Shown piece after piece: positions 23,801 to 34,900 of a stretch of DNA of 64,000 bases. Below the pieces are notes generated by a model that saw only the letters and a list, made by a program, of their open reading frames with translations, was not told the origin of the DNA and did no database searches. Both the position numbers and the translations under genes were made by a program. Numbering within the stretch: the stretch's first letter is position 1; every line of letters starts with the position of its first letter. Origin of the DNA: Monarcha castaneiventris obscurior (Eukaryota; Chordata; Aves; Passeriformes; Monarchidae); NCBI GenBank assembly GCA_026261815.1, contig JAMPIT010000575.1, positions 36,753,501-36,817,500 on the forward strand, read 5' to 3'.

Positions 23801-26800
23801 GAGCCTAGACTAAAATATTCAGAAGAAAAAGGCAGACAGCTGGGGAGGGCAACTCAGAACATGCATGTTAAACTGCAGCTATAACTCCCTTTTTACTGGT
23901 AATTTTAAAGAGAGCACCGAAGCTAGTTGCTTGAAACAGGTCCATTCTACTTACATTTCAGAATTTAGAGGTGTTATATTACAAGACTTTATGTCATTTT
24001 TGTCTGTGCAATGGATTCTTGGCTCTGAAGTGGGACAGTCTTAGTCTTCTCCAGTTCCTGCCTCCAAACTCTTTTCTTGAAATTACCACTACAAATTCAG
24101 GTAAGTGTTACAAACTCCACTCTAGAAAACCAGAGAAAAGAAGTGATTGATCTTTTGCAACTTTACCGTGTTGATGAAATGTTGTTCCTTACTACCTGTA
24201 AACATTTCTAAATTGAAAATAAAGCATCAGATTTAATAGGAGATGGAAGTAGCACAGAGGGACTACAATTCAGTGAGGTTTTATATCTCCTGTTGGAAAA
24301 TAATCACAGTCTTCTTTTAGCCATTTTGGGTTTTACTACCCTCATCAGTTCATTCTTCCTTCTCATGCTAGCTTTTCTTCGTGTTTAGAAAATTTCTGTA
24401 TAAAAGGCAACAAATGCCTCTCAGTGGGAATGCCCACACATGGAAAGCTACTGATGAAACAGCATCTGCCAAGCAATGACTGTGTCTTTGTCATTCTAAA
24501 TGGATTTCAAACCAGTGTCGCCTGAAACAGGCCTGGACTAGATCTTGTTTTACTCCTTGTCTAACTGTCCTTTCCTTAGCATGCAAGCCCTCAGGGCTTG
24601 GAATCTGCCTTCAGTGCAGACTTGTAAAATTCATAGTTTGATAAGGTCCTCGGCCAAATGCTGATCAGGCAGTCCCTGCAGACTGGAATCACCAAAGTTA
24701 TTTAATCTCCTTGGTTCCACTTAAGTGCCTTCCTTGAGTGGGAATCTATGTCTACAGATACAGTCTATATGTTTAAACACAAAGTCTGTGTGGTTTTTTT
24801 GGGCTGTGGGTCTCCAAAAAAATTTGACACACATTACCTTTTCCTATATATAATGCATTGTCACATTAAGGATTTCAATGGCATTTACAAGCTAATTGAA
24901 ATGCAAGCATAATTCCAGAAATTGTTATTTCCTATTCATTGGGTTACGATATTGAATAAAACGTGCCACACACTCTGTGGGCAGGTATGAGTAAGGACAT
25001 CGCCACTGCCTGGGAGTTATTACAGTCTATAAAATTCAAAAGTGCCAAAGGGGTAAGAGCAGAAAACAGGAGAGAAATAATAGATCTATCTTTCAAGAAG
25101 CTGATCTAATAATATTAGACCAATTTTAAAGCCATTTTGTATAACATCTGAAAGTTGCATCCAGGCTCTACTATAAGTGAAGCTACAGGTTAGATTCACA
25201 TTTCATTACAGTGAATAGCAAAATTCCCATTCATTTTAGAGCTCCATTAGTTTATTAGAGCAAAGGTTGATTAATAGATGAGTCTTTTTCCCTTTTTTTC
25301 TTTTTTTTTCTTTTCAGAACAGCAGACAAATCTGATAGTCCAATCATCCTCACCTTGCTCTAAAGCTCTGAAGAGTTTTAAAATATTAACTGGACACTTA
25401 GGTGCTCATATAGCAGTTACCCATGTATAGTTTAGTTGTTTTATTAAAACTTAATTCTGACTCAGGTCTGAGTATTTGTAATTTCAAATTAAGAAACTCA
25501 ATGACTACTTTCTGGAAATAATTTTTCTTTTCTTAGGCATGACTAGAAATTTCAGATTTTTTTCTTAGGACACCAAAGATCCTATCTGAGATGACACCAT
25601 GAAGTAAGTGAATTAGACTCCAAGACCACCAAACTTTGCGTGCCCTAGCTTCCTTTCTCATGGGCATACATAAACTCAGAGCAGTCTCTTCTAGAGTTGA
25701 CAGCTGCAACCATTGCTTCTTTGCTGACCTCTAGAGTATTGAGACCACCAGTTTGTCATTCACAAACCTATCCAACAGATCCACAGCAAGAGATGAAGAA
25801 GAACCTAAATGGAGATAAGTAGGATCAACCCCATCTTGCTACTTGTGCTTCTCAAGATGGAAAGTGAGAAGGTGTGTGGTGTCAAAAATCAAGACAAAGG
25901 GAGGAGATGGGGCTATTGAGGGATGCATCTAAGAGAAATGTCCTCGTCATGAGTCTTCCATCCCCAAATATTGCTTTGCTTGAGCTCTTTCACTTTCCCC
26001 TGTACTACTTCGGAGATTTTCCTTCTGCTCCAGAACAGGGACAGATATTCAAGACAGTTTACCTGTCTTCACTTGTTTTTAAGAGTGTTTCCCACCATTT
26101 AGTACAAGTGATCTTAGCTTCTGTATTCCCAAAGCAACCTTCCATTGCCATCTTTCTCCTATTAAATCTTCAATTTATAATTGTATTTATTTCATCAACC
26201 TTTTGCCTTATACCAGAAGTAGATTATCGTATTTTCCATGAAATTGTACATTCTGCAGATCTGGATTAAAAGACGTTTTTTCTGTTTACCATAGGGAAGA
26301 TGTGGTTAAAACATTGGTGTTCATCCCTGCATGTCGGTATTCCATGTGTGTATTCCAGAAGCATAACCTTCCCTGGTCTATTTATTTCTACATAGCAGTC
26401 ATAGCATTTCTCCCACAGATTGCTCCCAAACCACTCCAGACATCACATCTGTAAGATGGGGACAAAGACCGTTATTGTCTTCCCAAGGCAAGGAAAGTGC
26501 TCTAGTGGTGCAGGAACAGACAGAGCTGAGTCTGTGCAAAGGATTTCAGATTTTTCAAGCTGGGCTCAGAAACACTGTTGATGAACATTGCTGTCAGTGT
26601 AATTCATAGGCTTCGTTTCTGTATGACCAAAAAACTAGAAAGGTTGGAGTAATGTTTTGAATTCCAATGTCAATTGTAATTTATCTTATTTAAAATAGGA
26701 AAGCCTCCTACCTGGGTGATCTGAAGAAAATCCTTCACTGGAAATCAGACATGATAATAAATCACTTCTTGGTTTTATCACATGAATAATTTGTGTCTTG

Positions 26801-28950
26801 TTATGCAAAGCCTGGAAGCCAATTTGAAGTTGAGAGCAGAAATACACTAATAATCAATGTCTTTCATTTCCAGATTTGCTTTTCAGAGAGGCAAAAGCAC
26901 TGTGCAAGAAATCAAATAGAATACTGGAAGGTGAAGGAACAGATACCTGACATGTTAAAGCTTAGCAATTGTAATGCTGCAACACAACAAGCAATGTAGA
27001 AAATAATGTGATTGGGGCAATGTCACCTTGAGCTTCAGTCCCTCCCTCTGAATTTATATGTATCTTAAGGAAAAAAGGGATCATAGTATATCTTACCCTT
27101 ACACTGGAGAGGAACTTACTGCATAACAGACAAGGTCAGGGCACTTTAAACACTGAGTTATAGAAGGGAGAAAATTAACTTTTTTCTTGTGGATGGGTAA
27201 TTTTTCAGTCTGATCAGTTTCCTGGTCATTTCCATTGCAAAACTCTCAAATACATGTGCCAACACAAGATCAAGAGTGGAAGGGGGCCACAAATAAGCAG
27301 ATGGAGTGAGAGCAGCTCAGGGCTGCATCCGATGGCTGCTCTGGCTCACGTCAGCTGGGAACATACATCAAACTGCATATGAACTGTTGCCTGCTCTCAC
27401 TTTGGACAAGCTGTGAGAAAGAGTATGACCTCTAGTTGTAAACACAGAAATCTGTCAAGTGATTTTTGCTCCTGGAATATCACATTGTATGGACCAGATT
27501 CAGGTGGCCTATTCCACCTAAAGCTTTCCACCAGATGTTTCCCATCGGTGGTCGTGATTGCGCCCCACTCAGCACCTTGCTTAGCCCATCTGAAGGGCTG
27601 AAGTGTCGAGTGTCAAAGGTATTACATTCCATTTTCTGACAGGCTCAGGAATATTGGTGAAATAAGCATTGCTTGGGTATGTCTCTATTTCCACTGCCTG
27701 CCCTACAGCCCACTAAGTTTTCAATGACAGTTTCAGAGACTCTTCTTTACTGCTTGCAGAGGGAAAAGTGTATTTTATGGTTGGAAAGAAGAGTTTTCAG
27801 TACAAAATTAAGGATTTTTAACTCTATTTAATATCCAGCAGATAATCAGGATGCCACATGAGGGATTGTGGTGATGTATTGAATGGCTTAGTGTTCCAGT
27901 TTCTCTGTTTTTTACAGTGTAGAGCCTTTAAGGATTATATTACTTCATGCTTAAAATTAAAAGTTGAAGAGATGGTACACAATTTGTTAACTATGTGCAG
28001 GAGGAAATAGCAGTTTCTGCATTTGCTTTGTGGTTTATTTGTGGTGGGTTTGTTTTTTATTTTGGTTTAGCACTGAATAGTGAAGAGTTTAAAAATACCC
28101 TGACTCTGAAAAGTATTTGACAAAAATACTATTAATAATGTAGAAAGAAAAAACCCTCCTTATCTTTTTGAATCATTAGAAACCTGGGGTCTGATTTGGT
28201 CATTTTTCTTTCCCAGTGTTGCTGATTTCAGCTCACTATTAAAAAAATATATACCTTGCTTCTACTGAATAACCTAATTCTGTTCATACAAATCTGAGCT
28301 CAGTTCATTAAAAGATTTTATCTAACATATTTCCTTACACATGTACAAGGCCTGTTTAATTTCGGTAATACAATTAATTATGAGTGATAACGTTGCATAC
28401 ACAAAGACTTATAATAGAAAGGTAGATAGACTTGTAGTCCAAACACTCCAGTTCTATCTAGGTAATCTTGGTTCTAATTTAGATTATGCAACAATTTTAT
28501 TATTTGTGATTTAGCAAATCCCCTACTCTTGGTTCAAATTTATCTCACTTGAGTTAATTAGATACTAAAGTAAGATGTTATGAAAATTCACAAGTGGCAC
28601 TTGCTGACTGAGGAGAGAGGCTAGAGAGGCAAGGATGCAAAGTACAGATTTACAAAGGTACATATTTGTTCATGTGTATCAGGTGTCCCAGCCAAATTTA
28701 AGAACCCTGATTGTGTTTTTATGTAGGGTTCTTATACCCTTCAAATATTTAGATAAATATGATTTGACTAATCACACCCATACTATCGGTTACTAATATC
28801 GGTAAAACTTTGCAAAGCAGCAGTATTTCTGCAGCATTCCTCCTGCTTGTCTATAGATCCAGACATCCCTGGAGTCATTCTCTATATAATTACTTGTCTA
28901 TGATGCCAGATGATGCTGGGAGGGTTTCAAAGACTGGTTAGAGAAACAGC
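20842..28950. other. Eight kilobases of unannotated AT-rich DNA
   Basis: No host exon recognised. The longest frame (25874-26269 plus, 131 codons) has no domain I know. A MIR-like segment on the minus strand lies near 26445-26485. Slightly GC-richer pieces at about 22480-22520, 24520-24730 and 27270-27420 match no repeat I recognise. Confidence 0.4.
26445..26485 (-). mobile_element. Possible MIR-like SINE core, antisense
   Basis: CATCTGTAAGATGGGGACAA and the following TTATTGTCTT resemble antisense MIR ('ccccatctgtaaaatggggataataat'). The match is short (about 25 bases) and no other MIR part is convincing. Confidence 0.35.
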
Positions 28951-29517
28951 AATAGTGCAGCCAGCAGGACCAGGGCAGTGATTGTTCCCCCATATTGGTA
29001 CTCATGAGGCCACACCTTGAATCCTGTGCTCAGTTTTGGGCCCCTCACAGCAAGAAAGACATTGAGGGGCTGGAATGTGTCCAGAGAAGGGCAGCGAAGC
29101 TGGGGAAGGGTCTGGAGAACAAGGCTGATGCAGAGCAGCTGAGGGAGTTGGGGGTGTTTCACCTGGAGAAAAGGAGGCTCGGGGTGACTTTATTGCTCTC
29201 TACAGCTGCCTGAAAGGAGGCTGTAGCCAGGTGGGGATCAGTCTCTTTTCTCAAGTAACAAGCAATTGGACACAAGGAAAATGCCTCAAGTTGTGCCAGA
29301 GGAGGTTTAGATTGGACATTGGGAAAAAGGTTTTAATGAAAAATGCTGTCAAGACTTAGAGCAGGCTGCCCAGGGAAGTGGTTGAGTTAGCATCCCTGAA
29401 GGTATTTCTAAGACATGGAACTTGGGGATATGGATTAGCAGTGAACTTGGGAGTGCTGGGTTAATGACTGGACTCAAGGTTCTTAGAGGTGTTTTCCAAC
29501 CTAAATGATTCTATGAC
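28951..29517 (+). mobile_element. CR1 LINE 3' fragment, plus strand, about 0.57 kb
   Basis: Sense CR1 landmarks in order: 'gtgcagccagcagg', 'gaggccacaccttgaatcctgtgctcagttttgggcccctcac', 'gtccagagaagggcagcgaagctggggaagg', 'ctgagggagttgggggtgtttcacctggagaaaaggaggctc', 'ggtttagattggacattgg', 'gcaggctgcccagggaagtggttgag' and the tail 'ttttccaacctaaatgattctatgactct'. The beginning encodes the C-terminal end of ORF2; the rest is 3' UTR ending in a single ATTCTATGA repeat. This is among the better preserved CR1 copies in the window. ORFs at 28938-29162 (minus) and 28995-29213 (plus) belong to it. Confidence 0.95.
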
Positions 29518-29708
29518 TCTAGAGGGACTAGGGTGCTGGTGTTATCGTGGTTTTTCAGGGGTGTCCTTTTTGCTTCATGGGCCACTCTAAGCTTCCAAGA
29601 AACAATATCTTTATTTACAGGCTTGGTCTGTCCCTTAGTTTGTTTTACTTAAGCATGAACCATACGAAATTTCACTACCTCCTTACATTACAGTGGATAA
29701 TGTGGACT

Positions 29709-29737
29709 AATGTATATTAACAAAGTTAATATACATT
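29709..29737. repeat. Perfect 13-bp inverted repeat, 3-base loop
   Basis: AATGTATATTAAC (29709-29721), loop AAA, then GTTAATATACATT (29725-29737), an exact reverse complement. No surrounding transposon or gene end was recognised. It would form a stable hairpin if transcribed or a cruciform in DNA. Confidence 0.85.
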
Positions 29738-30095
29738 GTCATCCTATAAAGACTGATTGATATAACAGAGAAGAGAATTTTCATAACAAAGGCCAGCATA
29801 GATTGCACACTCAGTAGAAGGAGACAGATTTTCAACAGGTGCTCAAATCTCAGATCTTCTGAAGTGACCTATAAAGGTGCTGTTTCCTTTCTGTTGACAG
29901 CAGAGGATGAATGTGAGTGTGCACCTAATGACAGCACCTTCAAACTGACTGTCTACCCTTGCATGTTCCTATTGCAGAGAACCTGAGCTGGTTCTTAATG
30001 AGATAATGGACCACAGAGGTGGCTTTGCATGGGCAGATGTTGTGAATATCCATCCAGTGAAGTCCTCCTCTGGCCACCTTTGTGTGTTTTAGGAA

Positions 30096-30167
30096 GTATT
30101 TATTATATGTATTTATTATATGTATTTATGTATGTATTTATTATATGTATATATGTATGTATTTATG
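30096..30167. repeat. Microsatellite/minisatellite, GTATTTATTATAT-type units
   Basis: GTATTTATTATAT occurs twice in succession, then GTATTTATGTAT, another GTATTTATTATAT, GTATATATGTAT and GTATTTATG. This gives about six 12-13 bp units that differ by one or two bases or a one-base indel. Confidence 0.9.
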
Positions 30168-31907
30168 CTGTGCTCTGTACATAAATATGTGTGTCTTCTT
30201 CCATACACCTTTATTGCTACACACATTGTTTTCTCTCAGGGAAAAGAAATAAGGTGTGGCCAAGAGTATTTATTATCATCTAATAAGGCATAGATCTTAC
30301 TCTTCATTCCTATTTATCACTACTATATTTCAGTAATGCAGGTTGTTATGCAATTCTATTCATGAATATCAGATGAGAATAAATCAGACAGTGGGATTTA
30401 TCTGACATAATATTAAACATCTGCAATGCTCGCAGATGTGTTGATGTAAATTAATCATTCTGAGTTACTTCCTTTAATACAAGGAAATTAAAACAGGCCT
30501 GTCTATAGTGAGCCGTGTGAACTGGTTTAGATGGATCTTTTGCACTATCTGTATTCTGCTCAGAAAGTTCTTCTTCTCCACTGAATTGAGAGCGACTAGC
30601 TCAGGTGTAGACATTTCCAGTATGGATGTCTAGATTAAGTGAGACTCATGCCTTCCAAAATGAGTGAAATGCTGAGATCCATGGTTCTTTCTTACTCCGA
30701 TTTTGACAGGTCAACTCCAATACACATATGCCACACAATATTCCATACTCCATGCAGCGTGCTTGTCAGATCTAATATATCAGCCTCAGAGTCTTCTACA
30801 TCACTGTCCTTACTCAACATGGTCTGTCTGCTGGTAGGAAAAGGTGATTCTGTCTTTTCTGCCTGATTTCTCTCATGAGGTTATCTGTCAAAAAAGCAGT
30901 TATGCTTGAAAGCTGAGCAGTTTGGAGCATTTCAACCTCCTGAATCGTTACCTAAATATTTTTGAAATAAGTACGACTTCACTGTCTCTCACCTGTTATT
31001 AAGCTTTTGGCACTTTCTCATGCCTGATGTTTCAAATGAAGTTTGGAAAGCCCTGTAATGTATTTAAACATCAGGGTAATGTAGCAGTTGGTGAACACTG
31101 TCCTGCCTGAACTACACAGATAAACGACTTGTGATTCAGAGATTGATCAGTCTTCTCAGCTTGATTTTGGATTGATCTGTGCTGTGCATCATGCTGGACT
31201 AGCTGGAACATTTACATAATATTACCCAGTGCTTGGCAGAGATATCCAATTGAACCCTGCACACAGGACAGCATTAATTCATCACAGCACATAAGTTAAT
31301 TACCCTGGTCTGCTGGCAATGCTAATTAACCAGGGCACAGAAACACACATACTTGGTTATTTCTCTTCTGTTTCCAGAGCTAGCTTGCCTGGCATAGCTC
31401 ATAAATTTATACACCTTTATTCTTAGCCTAAAGCAGATGTTCCCTGGATCATAATGAGTGTCACTTCCTGGGTAGCCTCTTTAATTTCAGTGTGTTATAA
31501 ATCCATTAAACCTATCCAAATGTATCTGTGCTTGCTCATAACAGAAAAACATATTGTTCTTCCTGTTACCCAAAAAACCTATTGGGCAATGGGGAGAATC
31601 ACATTTTCCTTGGAGAATCTCATCTAAGAGTAGATAGAAGCATACAACGGTTAGTCATTTTAGCCCAAATCATTTATGATTTTTTAGTAACAAAGCCTTT
31701 ATAACAAAACTTGACTCAATTTGCGTTTTACAGAACTAAATGCGTTAGCAGTGTGGTAAGTTAATTTTTTTATTTGCATTACTAAACATCAAATATATAG
31801 TTAGGGACTAAGACACTGTTGTGCAAGGAGCTGTCTGACTATAATAGAGAGAGACAGTTTTTGTCTTAAGGGAGCCTGTACTTGAATAGCCAAGAAAGAT
31901 AAAAGAG

Positions 31908-31980
31908 AAACAGAGACTGAGGGAGAAATAACTCACCTAAGCTCATACAGCAGATCAAGGACAGAGCTATATTTTACTTC
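31908..31980 (+). mobile_element. MIR-like SINE remnant
   Basis: AGACTGAGGGAGAAATAACTCACCTAAGCTCATACAGCAGATCAAGGACAGAGCTAT follows the MIR 3' half ('gaaactgaggcacagagaggttaagtgacttgcccaaggtcacacagcaagtcagtggcagagctgg') with scattered differences. The 5' half is not recognisable. This is the longest of the three MIR-like matches in the window. Confidence 0.55.
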
Positions 31981-34900
31981 TCCTTCCAAATTTTCCCTGT
32001 CTTTCCTTACGTACTTTTTTTGCAAGACACTAAATTAATTCATTGATTTTTAAACTGCATGTGAATTCTGGTTCAGGAGTCACATGATATACTCAGAGAC
32101 TAAAATCTCCTCAACAGCTGCAAGAAGAAGTAAATTCAAACTTGCTTGTCAAATGCAAGCCTGCTGCTGGGAGCTCCAAGCTCTCAGGGGCTGCATTGAT
32201 TGTCTCCACATCACACTGACCTGCTGATTAAGCAAAACACATATGCTTGAGTCCATTCCGACACTGAGACACATAGAAAGCTTGTCATATGGAAAGCTCT
32301 AGAAAAGGAGGGAAGAGGAACAGATCCAAAATCCACATTTACTTCATATTTTAGCAGCAATTCAACATATTCCTCTACAGAGCATGGAAAGTGAGTGCTG
32401 TTTCTCAATGGCTGGCTCAGGAAGTACCTTGGAAATGCTCCTGGACCTTCTTCCCATTGGCTCCAGACAACCATGGCAACAAAGCTGAGCCTGTTTTGTG
32501 TCGAGTATTTTAGGAACAGGGAAAGGCAGCATATTCCCTGTTGGTCAGAGTTTTATTCTCTTTAAGAGTGATTAATTTAGCGAGAAATGTGTGTTTATAA
32601 AGGTGAAGATATGACTCATGGCAAGGAAAATCCTAAACATCTGACCTTGTCATATAATCTTTCCTATTCCTTAGTTTCAGATGGCTGAAGACCAAGGGGG
32701 ATTATTAAAATAGGAGCAAGGGGGCAACCAGTTGTCACAATTACAGAATTAAACACAAAGCAAAAGTGATTTTTAAAAGTCAGGATAATGCCCGACCACT
32801 CAAATGCCCAAATCACGCAGTGGAAGAAGCTCTGTCATTTTAGGGAATAGCTGTTTTGCTGTTGGACTGTGCCTGTCACAAGCCATCAAATATCATCTAC
32901 TTACATCCATACAGAGGTCAGCCATGTACCCTCAGATCACTATCCCATGTCCCTCCAGAGAAAGAGAGAGAAATTGAAGGGGTATCAATGTTCGCAGCCC
33001 AAAGTAGTTTGAAATCTACCTCTTCATCTGTCCCTTTAGTTTACTACAAGATAGATCTGATGAACTGATTTAGCATTTCTATTAAACTTCTGCAGAAGAA
33101 AGAAGGGGGTACATGGAAATACTTAAGAAGGTATATGCAGACAATATAGATTCACATATATTTATATGTAAGATATGTATGTATCATAATTTAAGTAAAT
33201 TTCATCTCCTATTTTTATCCTCAGATTAAAGTGGAGTCTCTTTTCAAAATTTTATTCTTAAAGTACACTTTGGGATTCTAACAGGCAAAAGGTAGAAATG
33301 TTGAGACGCCTCCTTAGTTTGGGAGCCTTTAAAAAGTAAACCAAACCATCTTGTTAGTAGTTCTTGAATGGTCTAAATTAGAGAAGATTTAACACAGGGA
33401 AAAAAGTTCTGGTTCCTGACAATGCATGATGTCTTATCTTCCATGCTCTTGACTTCCCATTAAGTGAGCCTTCCCTAACCTGAATGTCATCCACTAGACC
33501 ATTACTTGTTTTTCTCCCCTGCCTGACACACTTAGCACATTTCACACTAATAAGGGTTCAAGAGTTTATTAACACTCCAGGTCATGGGGCCTTAAGTGTT
33601 AATAGCAGCAGAACCTTTTAGTACAAGTTTATTCATAGATTTAAGATGAATATATATTACTCCACAGTAACTTCATGTGCATGCAATGCAAACTGCCGGA
33701 AGCTACTTTTTTTCTACTAAAAATTTAACGTTCTAGTTTTCACTCAGTTCTGTTTGTCTAGAGCCCATGTTCACACTCCTTTGCTCTGAGGGCAACTGGC
33801 TACAGGCTTGACACATGAGCTTTGATTTTCACTGCAGTGTTAACAGTAAGCCACAAGTGTTATCAGTATTCTGAGGACTTTGTATGTTTTTCTGGCCGCT
33901 CTGTGACCAAACCCAGAACTAAGCAGAACATTCCCAGATGTAGATCTGCATTAATTCATTCCAGGGCCAGAAGGGGCCACGAGACCTGCACAAACTGTAG
34001 CTGGATTAAGGCATCTCTCTTCTGACTGACACACAATTTCATTTGAAAGACATCAGGAGACAGAAGATCTTTCCCAAGCATAGAGACATAGACTGGATTA
34101 AATGTTTCAAAGTTTTAATTAGTTTCAATAATAGGATATTATGTCTTAATTTGTATAACTTCAGTTTTCAGGTGTGGAATCTTATTTTTTGTCTGCCAGA
34201 AATGTTGGGGGGGAAAAAACCACCTCATTCCATCATCAGAATTCAGCACAGAATGGATCTCAGTAGAGCACAGAATCTACCTTCACATTGTAATGTTGCT
34301 TTCTAATCTGTGGATCATTTTACAGGGATCCTTTTGAGTACAATTATATCTGCACTCTTTCTGACATGGACAATACAGGTTGGCAAGAAACAGTGATATA
34401 GTATCACTGCCATGTGAATAGAAACCAGAGCTGAAGGGATTCCCTGTTCATACATCTAGAATGGTTTTAATCCTTCAGATGACAGAAATACACTGAGAGC
34501 CCACACTGAGGTAAGTACAATTCCAAGGTCTTTCTTTAATTTATTTCTTTCCAGTTCTGCAAGTATAAGGTGTTTTTCCAGTTCCTCTGTTTAATCCAGC
34601 TGTCTGCACTACTTCTGTGTCACCAAACTTCTGTCAACTGCAGGTTTAACCAATTGATATTTTCTTTCCTTTATGGATCATTTATCCTCCCAAACCCCCT
34701 TCTGGAACAGAGTTGTACCTTCCCACCCCTGAAAGCTCTTTGGTTAGCAATACTAAGGCTCACAAGCAAAGAATAAACTTCCAGGCTTTAGGGACCTCTG
34801 GTGAAATGACTCTATGTTTTGCTTTGGATTAGGCATAGAATTAGGTCTCCTGAATTGTGCTGCCTAGGCAAGATGGACAGGATGAAACATGAGTTGGAAG

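Noticed and set aside
25874..26269. 131-codon plus-strand frame
   Set aside because: No recognisable domain and no sign of splice sites or codon bias that would separate it from chance.
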